A stretch of 64,000 nucleotides of DNA from Burkholderia pyrrocinia (lineage in GTDB: Bacteria; Pseudomonadota; Gammaproteobacteria; Burkholderiales; Burkholderiaceae): assembly GCF_022809715.1 (NCBI RefSeq), contig NZ_CP094459.1, forward strand, positions 1,302,001 to 1,366,000, in the 5' to 3' direction. Positions 16,589-25,212 of this stretch are shown piece by piece (the first letter of the stretch is position 1; the number at the start of each line of letters is the position of its first letter). Under the pieces are notes generated by a model. The model did not search any database and was not told the origin of the DNA. It saw only the letters and a list, made by a program, of their open reading frames with translations. A program made the position numbers and the translations under genes.

Positions 16589-16999
16589 TTACGCGTTGCC
16601 TGCCGTCACGTCGATGCGGCGCGGGCGCGTTTCTTCGCGGCGCTGAATCGTCAGCGTCAGCACGCCGTCACGCAGGTTCGCGTCGATCCTCGACGTGTCG
16701 AGGTCGGGGCTCAGCACGAACGTACGCGCATAGCGCAGCGCGCGGACTTCGGCATGCCGTACGCGCAGGTCGGCCGGCGTGTCGATGTGCGTGTCGGCTT
16801 CGATCGTCAGCGTGTTGTCGTGCACCTTCACGTCGAGGTTCTCGCGCGGCACGCCGGGCAGGTCGGCCCGCAGCGTGACGCCGAGATTGTTCTCGACGAT
16901 GTCGACGGCCGGCGTGATCGCGGGCCGTCGCGCGGCTTCCGCGGCAGCCGGGCGGGTAGTGGCGGTGTGGCGTTCGGCCAGGGTCGGGTTCGTGTTCAT
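16589..16999 (-). CDS. Small heat shock protein, Hsp20/alpha-crystallin family (second of pair)
   Basis: A 136-residue cytoplasmic chaperone. The alpha-crystallin domain spans about residues 30-125, with VDIVENNLGVTLRADLPGVPRENLDVKVHDNTLTIEA and the C-terminal strand RDGVLTLTIQRRE. It lacks a clear IxI/V tail motif except RRIDVTAG. The start at 16999 follows AGGATACC. It is 16 bp downstream of the first Hsp20 gene and clearly co-transcribed. The two proteins differ in sequence and may form mixed oligomers that hold unfolded proteins. Confidence 0.9.
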   Translation of the reverse strand: MNTNPTLAERHTATTRPAAAEAARRPAITPAVDIVENNLGVTLRADLPGVPRENLDVKVHDNTLTIEADTHIDTPADLRVRHAEVRALRYARTFVLSPDLDTSRIDANLRDGVLTLTIQRREETRPRRIDVTAGNA

Positions 17000-17015
17000 G
17001 TCGGTATCCTGAAGA

Positions 17016-17456
17016 TTACTGAACGGTGATCGCACGCGGCTTCGATGCTTCGCGCCGGCCGACGCGAATCAGCAGGCAGCCGTTTTCGTAACGCGCGCTG
17101 ACGTTGTCGGCGTCCGCATTCTGCGGCAGCTCGACGACGCGGCGGAACGTGCCGTGAAAGCGCTCCTGCGCATACGTGCGCACGTCGTCGCCTTCGCCGC
17201 GCGGCGCCGGTTTGCGCTCGCCGCTGATCGTCAGCAGATCCTTGTCGATCGACACGTCGAAATCGGCCGCGGCCATGCCGGGCGCGAACGCGACGATCTC
17301 GATCGCATCGTCGGTGGCGCCGACGTTGAGCGCGGGAAATGCGCCCGGCCGCAACGCACGGATGCCGGACGGGAGCTCGCCGAACAGGTTCGCCACCTGC
17401 CGCTGCACGCGGGCGAATTCGTCGAACAGGTCGTGGCCGTTATGGATACCGCTCAT
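17016..17456 (-). CDS. Small heat shock protein, Hsp20/alpha-crystallin family (first of pair)
   Basis: A 146-residue protein starting at ATG 17456 behind a strong GGAGGACC site. The N-terminal segment MSGIHNGHDLFDEFARVQRQVANLFGELP precedes an alpha-crystallin domain with the typical GYENGCLLI-like strand (here RYENGCLLIRVGRRE). It ends KPRAITVQ, carrying the I-x-V motif that docks subunits. First gene of a heat-shock operon with a sigma-32-like promoter and a structured leader of about 120 bases. Confidence 0.9.
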   Translation of the reverse strand: MSGIHNGHDLFDEFARVQRQVANLFGELPSGIRALRPGAFPALNVGATDDAIEIVAFAPGMAAADFDVSIDKDLLTISGERKPAPRGEGDDVRTYAQERFHGTFRRVVELPQNADADNVSARYENGCLLIRVGRREASKPRAITVQ

Positions 17457-17544
17457 GATGGTCCTCCGGAACAGTGAACGCGGGAGACGCGACGGCGCGA
17501 CGCCTGCGGCGGGCGCGACGGGTGGCTCCACTGGGTCGAAACGG

Positions 17545-17572
17545 GGGCAGTGCGTTGCATGGAGCACTGCCC
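17545..17572 (-). promoter_or_regulatory. 5' leader hairpin of the Hsp20 operon
   Basis: A perfect 9-bp stem (GGGCAGTGC / GCACTGCCC, 10-base loop) falls at the very start of the predicted transcript. It is too far (about 90 bases) from the ribosome site to mask it directly. A stabilising 5' hairpin or part of a thermosensor fold are both possible. Confidence 0.5.
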
Positions 17573-17583
17573 GGCAACGCGTA

Positions 17584-17611
17584 ATTAGTGGCCGCCGCAG
17601 CGCATTTCAAG
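17584..17611 (-). promoter_or_regulatory. Sigma-32-like heat-shock promoter of the Hsp20 operon
   Basis: On the minus strand CTTGAAA (17611-17605) matches the sigma-32 -35 box exactly. It is followed, after 13 bp, by CCACTAAT (17591-17584), a partial match to CCCCATNT. Spacing is right for sigma-32, and it is the only good promoter in front of the Hsp20 pair. Confidence 0.7.
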
Positions 17612-17702
17612 AGGGAATCTGCAACTTGCGTCAACGCGTGCCCGTGCGATTCGATGCGACAATCGCCGCGATCTATTTGCAGACCAACGAGACGGGACAA
17701 CC

Positions 17703-18620
17703 ATGGACATTCGACGCATCGCGATCGTCGGCGCCGGCGTGATCGGCGCGAGCTGGGCCGCTTTCTATCTGACGCAGGGCTTCGACGTCGTCGCGACCGA
17801 TCCTGCGCCACAGGCCGACGCGCGGCTGCGCGACGCGCTGGCCGCGTTTCTCGGCGAACGGGCCGCCGAATTTTCCGCGCGGCTATCGTTCGACGCCGAT
17901 CTCTCGCGTGCGCTCGACGGCGTCGACTTCGTGCAGGAGAACGGCCCGGAACGGCTCGACCTGAAGCGCGCGCTGTACCGGCAGATGGACGACGTGCTGC
18001 CCGCACACGTGCCGATCGCGTCGAGTTCGTCGGGCCTGAAGATGTCCGACATCCAGACCGCGTGCGCAAAGCATCCGGAACGCTGCCTGATCGCGCATCC
18101 GTTCAACCCGCCGCACCTGATTCCGCTCGTCGAGCTGGTCGGCGGCGACGCGACCGGCCAGGACGTGATCGCGCGCGTGAAGGATTTCTACGATGCGCTC
18201 GGCAAACAGACGATCGTCCTCAACAAGGAGATGACCGGCCACGTCGCGAACCGGCTCGCGGCTGCGCTGTTCCGCGAGGTGTATCACCTCGTCGGCGAAG
18301 GCGTCGTGAGCGTGGCCGATGCGGACAAGGCGGTCGCATGGGGCCCCGGCTTGCGCTGGGGGCTGATGGGGCAGTGCCTGACCTATCACCTCGGCGGCGG
18401 CGCGGGCGGGATCGCGCACTTCCTCGAACACCTGTCGGGGCCGATCACGAGCTGGTGGGGCGACCTCGGCACGCCTTCGTTCGATCCGGACGTCGACCGC
18501 AAGCTGACCGACGAATTGCGCGCGATCCAGGGCGAGCATTCGATGCAGGAGCTGGCGGCCGAGCGCGACCGGCTGCTCGTCGAGTTGATCGACGCGCGGC
18601 GCCGCAGCTTCCTGCCCTGA
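17703..18620 (+). CDS. 3-hydroxyacyl-CoA dehydrogenase family, NAD-binding (carnitine/3-hydroxybutyryl-CoA dehydrogenase-like)
   Basis: A 305-residue cytoplasmic enzyme. It begins with a Rossmann motif, IAIVGAGVIGASWAAFYLTQGFDVVATD. It continues with QENGPERLDLK and ASSSSGLKMSDIQ, the catalytic IAHPFNPPHLIPLVELVGG with the active His, and a C-terminal helical domain (TGHVANRLAAALFREVYHLVGEG). Length fits single-domain dehydrogenases acting on 3-hydroxyacyl-CoA or L-carnitine. Specificity cannot be decided. It is divergent from the Hsp20 operon and has no partner genes of beta-oxidation nearby. Confidence 0.83.
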   Translation: MDIRRIAIVGAGVIGASWAAFYLTQGFDVVATDPAPQADARLRDALAAFLGERAAEFSARLSFDADLSRALDGVDFVQENGPERLDLKRALYRQMDDVLPAHVPIASSSSGLKMSDIQTACAKHPERCLIAHPFNPPHLIPLVELVGGDATGQDVIARVKDFYDALGKQTIVLNKEMTGHVANRLAAALFREVYHLVGEGVVSVADADKAVAWGPGLRWGLMGQCLTYHLGGGAGGIAHFLEHLSGPITSWWGDLGTPSFDPDVDRKLTDELRAIQGEHSMQELAAERDRLLVELIDARRRSFLP

Positions 18621-18674
18621 CCGCGTCGCAGCGCCGGGTATCGGCCGGGCCGCGATCGGCCGGGCCGCGCTCGG

Positions 18675-18953
18675 CTACTGCTGCGCTGCCGTTTGCGGTG
18701 CCTGCGGCGTCTGGGCGAGCCACGCGGGGCTGGCGGCCTGCACGAGTTCGCGGTTGCGCGCGCGCGTCGCGGCGCTCGGCGGATAGTTGCCGTCGTTCGT
18801 CGGCAGTTCGCCGTCGAGATAGGCCTGCTTCAACTGGGCGATGACTTCCGCGCGTGTCAGGCCCTGTTCGGGCGCGGCGGCATCGGTCTGGGCAAAGGCG
18901 GGGGACAGCAGCGCGGCTGCGGCGGTCGCGACGGCGAATCGCAAGACGTTCAT
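18675..18953 (-). CDS. DUF4148 secreted small protein
   Basis: A 92-residue protein with a signal peptide (MNVLRFAVATAAAALLSPAFAQ, cleavage probably after AFA) and GGAG before the ATG. The mature part shows the DUF4148 core LTRAEVIAQLKQAYLDGELPTNDGNYPPSAATRARNREL. The family is abundant and paralogous in Burkholderia, periplasmic, and of unknown function. The preceding 50 bp contains a 15-bp direct repeat (18640-18669). Confidence 0.85.
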   Translation of the reverse strand: MNVLRFAVATAAAALLSPAFAQTDAAAPEQGLTRAEVIAQLKQAYLDGELPTNDGNYPPSAATRARNRELVQAASPAWLAQTPQAPQTAAQQ

Positions 18954-19128
18954 GGTGTGCTCCGATCAAGGGGACGGGACACCGGATGCGCACGGCGGCT
19001 TGCCGTGCGTTCCGATGGGTCCCATTGTCGCGAGCGGGTGCTGCGCGGACGATGACGCGTTCCGGGCAAAGCTGTCAGTTGCGGGCACGGCCGCGCATGC
19101 GCGTCGTCCGCCGTCGCTGCTGTTGCCG

Positions 19129-19977
19129 CTACAACTCCGCCGCTGCCGTGATCAGCGTGGCTTCCAGCGCGAGCGTCGAGCGCGACGCGGCCGCCGGCCG
19201 GTCGATCACGTATTCGAGTTCGCCGAGTTCGGGCAGCCCCGCGTCGAGCCGCGCGAGCCCGGCCGGGATCACGTAGCCGGCGAACGCGCTGACGCCGAGC
19301 CCCGCGCTCGCGGCCGCGCGCAGCACCGCGATGCTGCTGCTCACCACCGCGATCCGGTAGGGCCGGCCGATCGCGTCGAGCGTTTCGAGCACGCGGCGCC
19401 GCGACACGCTCGGCTCCGGATGCAATGCGAGCGGCAGCACGGCCTCGTGGCCGGTGATCCGCGAATCGGGGCCGGTGCACCAGTACAGCGGCTCGCTGCG
19501 GATCACGCGGCCGCGCCGGCTGCCCGCGATGCGCTTTGCGAACACGAGATCGTGCCGGCCTTCGTCGAGCGCGTCGAACAGGTCGCCCGACAGCCCGGTC
19601 GAGATCGCCAGTTCGACTTCCGGGTTGCGCTGCACGAAGCTCGCGAGCGCGGACGTCAGGTGCGTCGACGCGAAATCCTCCGACATCGCGAGCCGCACCT
19701 TGCCCGACAGCGGCGGCCCGCACACCGACGTGACGGCTTCGTCCATCAGTTCGAGGATGCGCACCGCGTAGCGGAACAGCGCGTCGCCGTGCTGCGACAG
19801 GTGCACGTTACGCGTGTCGCGCTCGAACAGCGGCCGGTCGAGCAGCTCCTCGAGGCGGCGGATGTGCTGGCTGACGGTCGACTGCGACAGGTTCACGCGT
19901 TCGGACGCGGCGGTGAAGCTGCCGGACTGGGCGACGGCGACGAAGCTGCGCAGCAGCTCGGGCGGTAACGGGCGCAT
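19129..19977 (-). CDS. mdcR: LysR-family regulator of malonate utilisation
   Basis: A 282-residue LysR protein. The HTH lies in LLRSFVAVAQSGSFTAASERVNLSQSTVSQHIRRLE, and the effector domain follows. The ATG at 19977 is preferred; a GTG at 19989 would add MDLA. It is divergent from the malonate transporter and decarboxylase operon across 329 bp, the arrangement seen for MdcR, which activates mdc genes in response to malonate. The regulatory link is inferred from position, not from a mapped site. Confidence 0.82.
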   Translation of the reverse strand: MRPLPPELLRSFVAVAQSGSFTAASERVNLSQSTVSQHIRRLEELLDRPLFERDTRNVHLSQHGDALFRYAVRILELMDEAVTSVCGPPLSGKVRLAMSEDFASTHLTSALASFVQRNPEVELAISTGLSGDLFDALDEGRHDLVFAKRIAGSRRGRVIRSEPLYWCTGPDSRITGHEAVLPLALHPEPSVSRRRVLETLDAIGRPYRIAVVSSSIAVLRAAASAGLGVSAFAGYVIPAGLARLDAGLPELGELEYVIDRPAAASRSTLALEATLITAAAEL

Positions 19978-20306
19978 TGCTAAATCCACTGAATCGGTTT
20001 CGACAACTTCATAAATGGCCGGATATTGCGGCGCTAGTATCGGATCACGCCCCGGTGCGGCCCGTATAACGGGACGAACTGGACGCGTGGCCCGCGTCGT
20101 GCCGGCGGCTGCTTCGGTCAGTCTACGGCATCCGGCGTCCGGCCCGAAACCGCATCATCCCATCGACCGCCCGAGAACGCGCCCGCACGACGAGCCGCCG
20201 GGCCGCGGCGCACCGCCGCAGGAGACAAGTCCGCGCACGGTATCGGCGTGCGGGCCCGCCTCCCGCACGCGTCAGGCGCCCGTCACGAAGAGACTGGAGA
20301 CGACAC
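19978..20306. promoter_or_regulatory. mdcR / madL divergent control region
   Basis: This 329-bp non-coding region must hold both promoters. A short inverted repeat, CCCGT-ATA-ACGGG (20061-20073), and AT-richer DNA near 19980-20045 are the only distinct features. The repeat is a candidate MdcR or RNA polymerase contact site. A ribosome site (GGAG) precedes madL. Confidence 0.45.
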
Positions 20307-20702
20307 ATGATCATCTACGGAACCGCGCTGCTGGCGTTCTGCCACCTGGCCGGACTGTTCCTCGGCGACCTGCTGGGCACGGCCATCGGCGTGAAGACCA
20401 ACGTCGGCGGGGTCGGCATCGCGATGCTGCTGCTGATCTGCCTGCGCCTGTGGCTGCACCGGCGCGGCTGGCTGCCGAAGGAGACCGAGGCCGGCGTCGG
20501 CTTCTGGGGCGCGATGTACATCCCGGTCGTCGTCGCGATGGCCGCGAACCAGAACGTCGTCGCCGCGCTGAAGGGCGGCCCGGTCGCGCTGCTGGCCGCC
20601 GTCGGCGCGGTCGCGATCTGCGCATGCTGCATCGCGGTACTCGTGCGCATGGGGCGCGACGACACGGCCTTCGCGGGCGTGCCGCAATTCGAAGAACAGT
20701 AA
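20307..20702 (+). CDS. madL: Malonate transporter subunit MadL
   Basis: A 131-residue membrane protein with four hydrophobic helices, starting MIIYGTALLAFCHLAGLFLGDLLGTAIGVKTNVGGVGIAMLLLI, the characteristic MadL N-terminus. MadL and MadM together import malonate, probably with Na+. First gene of the nine-gene malonate operon, 11 bp before madM. Confidence 0.93.
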   Translation: MIIYGTALLAFCHLAGLFLGDLLGTAIGVKTNVGGVGIAMLLLICLRLWLHRRGWLPKETEAGVGFWGAMYIPVVVAMAANQNVVAALKGGPVALLAAVGAVAICACCIAVLVRMGRDDTAFAGVPQFEEQ

Positions 20703-20713
20703 CGGAGGCCGCC

Positions 20714-21481
20714 ATGCTGCAGATGCTCGAAAAAGTCGTCGCCCACAACGGGCTCGTCGCGTCGTTCGCGCTGGTCGGCCTGATCATGTGGCTGTCGTCG
20801 ATTGCGTCGCGCAAGCTCACGTTCGGCCGCGTGCACGGCTCCGCGATCGCGATCGTGATCGGTCTGGCGCTCGCGTATGTCGGCGGCGCGTTCACCGGCG
20901 GCGAGAAGGGACTCGCCGACGTGCCGTTGTTCGCGGGCGTCGGCCTGATGGGCGGCGCGATGCTGCGCGATTTCGCGATCGTCGCGACCGCGTTCGAAGT
21001 GCAGCCGACCGAGGCGCGCAAGGCCGGGCTCGTCGGCGTCGTATCGCTGCTGCTCGGCACCGTGCTGCCGTTCATCGTCGGCGCGTGCATCGCACGCGCG
21101 TTCGGCTACACCGACGCGGTCAGCATGACGACCATCGGCGCGGGTGCCGTCACGTACATCGTCGGGCCCGTCACGGGCGCGGCGATCGGTGCGAGCTCCG
21201 ACGTGATCGCGCTCAGCATCGCGACGGGGCTCGTGAAGGCGATCATCGTGATGGTCGGCACGCCGGTCGCTGCCAACTTCATGGGCCTGAAGACGCCGCG
21301 TTCCGCGATGATCTTCGGCGGCCTCGCGGGCACCGTCAGCGGCGTGAGCGCGGGGCTCGCCGCGACCGACCGCCGGCTCGTCCCGTACGGCGCGCTGGTC
21401 GCGACGTTCCATACCGGCGTCGGCTGCCTGCTCGGCCCGTCGGTGCTGTTCTTCACGACGCGCGCGCTGGTCGGCGGCTAG
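20714..21481 (+). CDS. madM: Malonate transporter subunit MadM
   Basis: A 255-residue polytopic membrane protein, the larger partner of MadL. Start ATG 20714 lies 6 bases after GGAGG. Glycine-rich helices such as TFGRVHGSAIAIVIGLALAYVGGAFTGGEKG and AGAVTYIVGPVTGAAIGA match the family. A 132-bp gap follows before mdcA, the largest in the operon, with no clear terminator. Confidence 0.93.
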   Translation: MLQMLEKVVAHNGLVASFALVGLIMWLSSIASRKLTFGRVHGSAIAIVIGLALAYVGGAFTGGEKGLADVPLFAGVGLMGGAMLRDFAIVATAFEVQPTEARKAGLVGVVSLLLGTVLPFIVGACIARAFGYTDAVSMTTIGAGAVTYIVGPVTGAAIGASSDVIALSIATGLVKAIIVMVGTPVAANFMGLKTPRSAMIFGGLAGTVSGVSAGLAATDRRLVPYGALVATFHTGVGCLLGPSVLFFTTRALVGG

Positions 21482-21613
21482 GCCCATGCGATGCGGCCCG
21501 CACGCGGGCCGCATCCATCGCGGCGACCTCTGAGTCGCATTCGTCAACATCATCAATCGGCGGCGGCGCCAGGCTTAGAATGCCGCTGAACCATCGAAGC
21601 GGGAGAACTGTTC

Positions 21614-23260
21614 ATGACGGGATGGAATCACGCGCGGCAGGCGCGCGATGCACGCCTTGCGGCCGGCGCGGCTTACGCGCAAGGCAAGCGGGTCGATGCG
21701 CGCGACACCGTGGCGTTGCTCGAAGCGGTGCTGCGGCCCGGCGACCGCGTGTGCCTCGAAGGCGACAACCAGAAGCAGGCCGACCTGCTCGCGACGGCGC
21801 TCGCCGACGTCGACAGCGCGAAGGTGCACGACCTGCACATGGTGCAGTCGGGCGTCGTGCTGCCCGAGCATCTCGACGTGTTCGAGCGCGGCATCGCGAA
21901 GCGTCTCGACTTCGCGTATTCGGGCCCGCAGTCGCAGCGGATCGCGAAGCTGCTGTTCGGCGGCAAGATCGCGCTCGGCGCGGTGCACACCTATCTCGAG
22001 CTGTTCGCGCGCTACTTCATCGACCTCACGCCGCACGTCGCGCTGATCGCCGCGGTCAGCGCCGACCGCGACGGCAACCTGTACACGGGCCCGAACACCG
22101 AGGACACGCCGACCGTCGTCGAGGCCACCGCGTTCAAGGACGGCATCGTGATCGCGCAGGTCGACCGCATCGTCGACAAGGTGCCGCGCGTCGACATTCC
22201 CGGCGACCGCGTGCATTTCGTCGTCGAGGCCGGCCGGCCGTTCTACGTCGAGCCGCTGTTCACGCGCGATCCGGCCGCGATCACCGAAACGCAGATCCTC
22301 ACCGCGATGCTCGCGATCAAGGGCATCTACGAGCCGTACGGCATCAAGCGCCTGAACCACGGGATCGGCTTCAACACCGCCGCGATCGAGCTGCTGCTGC
22401 CGACCTACGGCGAGAAGCTCGGGCTGAAGGGCAAGGTCTGCACGCACTGGGCGCTCAATCCGCACCCGACGCTGATTCCGGCGATCGAATCGGGCTGGGT
22501 CGAGCAGGTCCACTGCTTCGGCTCCGAGGTCGGGATGGACGACTATATCCGCGCGCGCTCCGACGTGTGGTTCACGGGCCCCGACGGGTCGCTGCGCTCG
22601 AACCGCGCGTTCTGCCAGACGGCCGGCCTCTATGCGTGCGACATGTTCATCGGCTCGACGCTGCAGATCGATTTGTCCGGCCATTCGTCGACGGTCACGG
22701 CCGAGCGGATCGCCGGCTTCGGCGGCGCGCCGAACATGGGCAGCGACGCGCGCGGGCGGCGTCATCCGAGCGAGCCGTGGCTGAAGGCCGGCGCGGAAGC
22801 CGACCCCGACACGCCGGCGGCGCTGCGGCGCGGCCGCAAGCTTGTCGTGCAGATCGGCGAGACGTTCGGCGACAAGAACGTGCCGATGTTCGTCGAGAAG
22901 CTCGATGCGCTGAAGCTCGCTGACAAGCTGCAGCTCGACCTCGCGCCGATCATGGTCTACGGCGACGACGTCACGCACATCGTCACGGAGGAAGGGATCG
23001 CGAACCTGCTGATGTGCCGCGACAAGGACGAGCGCGAGCACGCGATCCGCGGCGTCGCCGGTTATACGGAGGTCGGCCGCGGCCGCGACCGGAAAATGGT
23101 CGAGCGGCTGCGCGAGCGCGGCGTGATTCGCCGCCCGGAGGATCTCGGCATCGATCCGCTCGACGCCGATCGCCGCTGGCTCGCAGCGCGCTCGATCAAG
23201 GATCTCGTGCACTGGTCGGGCGGGCTCTATGCGCCGCCGGCCCGGTTCCGCAACTGGTGA
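21614..23260 (+). CDS. mdcA: Malonate decarboxylase alpha subunit (acetyl-S-ACP:malonate ACP transferase)
   Basis: A 548-residue cytoplasmic enzyme. It exchanges acetyl for malonyl on the ACP subunit, releasing acetate, and is related to CoA-transferases. Length and segments such as VCLEGDNQKQADLLA, GAVHTYLELFARYFIDLTPHVALIAAVSADRDGNLYTGPNTEDTP and CTHWALNPHPTLIPAIESGWVEQVHCFGSEVGMDDYI match MdcA. It is followed by mdcC after 10 bp. Confidence 0.95.
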   Translation: MTGWNHARQARDARLAAGAAYAQGKRVDARDTVALLEAVLRPGDRVCLEGDNQKQADLLATALADVDSAKVHDLHMVQSGVVLPEHLDVFERGIAKRLDFAYSGPQSQRIAKLLFGGKIALGAVHTYLELFARYFIDLTPHVALIAAVSADRDGNLYTGPNTEDTPTVVEATAFKDGIVIAQVDRIVDKVPRVDIPGDRVHFVVEAGRPFYVEPLFTRDPAAITETQILTAMLAIKGIYEPYGIKRLNHGIGFNTAAIELLLPTYGEKLGLKGKVCTHWALNPHPTLIPAIESGWVEQVHCFGSEVGMDDYIRARSDVWFTGPDGSLRSNRAFCQTAGLYACDMFIGSTLQIDLSGHSSTVTAERIAGFGGAPNMGSDARGRRHPSEPWLKAGAEADPDTPAALRRGRKLVVQIGETFGDKNVPMFVEKLDALKLADKLQLDLAPIMVYGDDVTHIVTEEGIANLLMCRDKDEREHAIRGVAGYTEVGRGRDRKMVERLRERGVIRRPEDLGIDPLDADRRWLAARSIKDLVHWSGGLYAPPARFRNW

Positions 23261-23270
23261 GGAAGAGGGC

Positions 23271-23585
23271 ATGGAACAGTTGAACTATCGCTTCACCGCG
23301 CGCGAGCGCGCGAAGGGCGAACGGGCCGCGGCGCTCGTCGGCGTGGTCGCGTCCGGCAATCTCGAAGTGCTCGTCGAGCGCGTGCTGCCGGGCAACGAAT
23401 GCGAGATCGATATCCGCACCGCGGCCGTCGGCTTCGGCGCGGTGTGGCAGGCCGTCGTATCGGATTTCGTCGAGCGGCGCACGCCGGGCGGCCTGAAGCT
23501 GTCGATCAACGACGGCGGCGCGCGGCCCGACATGGTGTCGCTGCGGCTCGCGCAGGCCGTGCGCGCGATCGAGGGAGACGCATGA
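23271..23585 (+). CDS. mdcC: Malonate decarboxylase acyl carrier protein (delta subunit)
   Basis: A 104-residue ACP starting at ATG 23271. The site GVVASGNLEVLVE places the prosthetic-group serine at residue 28; family knowledge says the group is 2'-(5''-phosphoribosyl)-3'-dephospho-CoA. Its stop overlaps the mdcD start (ATGA), implying translational coupling. Confidence 0.93.
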   Translation: MEQLNYRFTARERAKGERAAALVGVVASGNLEVLVERVLPGNECEIDIRTAAVGFGAVWQAVVSDFVERRTPGGLKLSINDGGARPDMVSLRLAQAVRAIEGDA

Positions 23586-24517
23586 TGACCGACGTGATCC
23601 ACGACGCGCCGGCGTTCGTCGCGAACGGCGCGAGCTGGTACGAAGCGTCGGCGCGGCAGCGCATCGACGGGTTGCTCGACGCGGGCAGTTTCAGCGAATT
23701 CCTCGGGCCGGCCGAACGTGTGACGAGCCCGCACCTGCCGCTGTTCGACCTGCCGCAGCAGTTCGACGACGGGATGGTAGTCGGCCACGGCCGGCTCGAC
23801 GGCCAGCCGGTGTTCGTCGCCGCGCAGGAAGGCCGCTTCATGGGCGGCGCGTTCGGCGAAGTGCACGGTGCGAAGCTCACCGGCTTGCTGCGCGCCGCGC
23901 GCGAAGTCGGCAAGCCGGTGCTGATCCTGTTCGATACGGGCGGCGTGCGGCTGCAGGAAGCGAACGCGGGCGAGCTGGCGATCGCCGAGATCATGCGTGC
24001 GCTCGTCGATGCGCGCGCGGCCGGCGTGCCGGTGATCGGGCTGATCGGCGGGCGCGCGGGCTGCTACGGCGGCGGCGGGTTGCTCGCCGCGTGCTGTTCG
24101 GCGCTCGCGGTGTCGGAGCAGGGGCGCATCAGCGTGTCGGGCCCCGAAGTGATCGAGACGAATCGCGGCGTCGAGGAATTCGACGCGAAGGACCGCGCGC
24201 TGATCTGGCGCACGATGGGCGGCAAGCACCGGCGGCTGATCGGCGGTGCGGACCGCTATGTCGCCGATACGCCCGATGCGTTCCGCGCGGCCGCGCTCGA
24301 CCTGATCGGCCGTGCGCCGACGTTCGATGCGGCGATGCTGCGTGCCGAACAGGCGCGCCTCGAGGCGCGTGTCGAACGGTTCGGCGCATGCAAGGATGCG
24401 CTCGACGTATGGCGTGCGCTCGGTGCGGACACGCCCGATGCGATTCCGGGAATGCCGGACGACACATTCGCGACGCTCGCGGATCAATTGCAGGAGAGCC
24501 CGCATGACGCTCGATGA
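23582..24517 (+). CDS. mdcD: Malonate decarboxylase beta subunit
   Basis: A 311-residue carboxyltransferase-fold (crotonase-like) subunit that, with MdcE, decarboxylates malonyl-S-ACP to acetyl-S-ACP. The oxyanion-hole regions EGRFMGGAFGEVHGAKLTGLL and GLIGGRAGCYGGGGLLAACCSAL are visible. The start ATG overlaps mdcC by four bases and its end overlaps mdcE by 14, so the three are coupled. No biotin-protein or sodium-pump genes follow, which marks the soluble, biotin-independent type. Confidence 0.94.
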   Translation: MMTDVIHDAPAFVANGASWYEASARQRIDGLLDAGSFSEFLGPAERVTSPHLPLFDLPQQFDDGMVVGHGRLDGQPVFVAAQEGRFMGGAFGEVHGAKLTGLLRAAREVGKPVLILFDTGGVRLQEANAGELAIAEIMRALVDARAAGVPVIGLIGGRAGCYGGGGLLAACCSALAVSEQGRISVSGPEVIETNRGVEEFDAKDRALIWRTMGGKHRRLIGGADRYVADTPDAFRAAALDLIGRAPTFDAAMLRAEQARLEARVERFGACKDALDVWRALGADTPDAIPGMPDDTFATLADQLQESPHDAR

Positions 24518-25211
24518 AGTCCTGAACTCGCTGTTTCCGAAAGGCCATTCGATCGCGCGCACCGGCGGCCTGCTGACGGGCCACGCGGAACTGGCCGGCA
24601 CGCGCGTCGACGTGATCGGCGTCGCCGACCGTTTGCCGTTCGGCATCGACGAGGCGCTGACGCTCGCGTCGTGCGTGCTCGACACAATCGCGCGCGGCGG
24701 CGGCACGCCGATCCTCGTGCTCGTCGACAGCGACAGCCAGCGGATGAGCAAGCGCGACGAACTGCTCGGCTTGAACGAAGGGCTGTCGCATCTCGCGAAG
24801 TGCCTGATGCACGCGGATCTCGCCGGGCACCGGACGATCGGCGTGCTGTACGGCCACACGGCCGCGGGCGCATTCATCGCGACCGCGCTCGCGACGCGCA
24901 CGCTGCTCGCGGTGCCGGGCGCCGAGCCGGAAGTGATGGACCTGCCGTCGATGTCGCGCGTGACCAAGCTGCCGATCGACGTGCTGAAGGAGATGGCGCG
25001 CTCGACGCCCGTGTTCGCGCCCGGGCTCGACAATCTCGTGAAGATGGGCGCCGTCGATGCGGTGCTCGATCCGGCCCGTGCGCTCGACGTGCAGGTCGTC
25101 GAATGGCTCGGCAAACCGGCCGACCGCATCGACCGGCGCGCGGCGCGCGGCCGGCCGGTTGCGGCCGACGTCGCGCGGCGCGTCGAGGAACTCGCGCGTG
25201 CCGCACGCTGA
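24504..25211 (+). CDS. mdcE: Malonate decarboxylase gamma subunit
   Basis: A 235-residue partner of MdcD with the second carboxyltransferase-fold half. Motifs include SIARTGGLLTGHAELAGTRVDVIGVAD and GVLYGHTAAGAFIATALATRTLLAVPGAEPEVMDLPSMSRVTKLP. GGAG lies just before the start at 24504. Confidence 0.93.
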   Translation: MTLDEVLNSLFPKGHSIARTGGLLTGHAELAGTRVDVIGVADRLPFGIDEALTLASCVLDTIARGGGTPILVLVDSDSQRMSKRDELLGLNEGLSHLAKCLMHADLAGHRTIGVLYGHTAAGAFIATALATRTLLAVPGAEPEVMDLPSMSRVTKLPIDVLKEMARSTPVFAPGLDNLVKMGAVDAVLDPARALDVQVVEWLGKPADRIDRRAARGRPVAADVARRVEELARAAR

Positions 25212-25212
25212 G

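Noticed and set aside
18640..18669. Two copies of a 15-bp direct repeat (ATCGGCCGGGCCGCG)
   Set aside because: Short, GC-biased and between convergent genes; no sign of function or of a repeat array.
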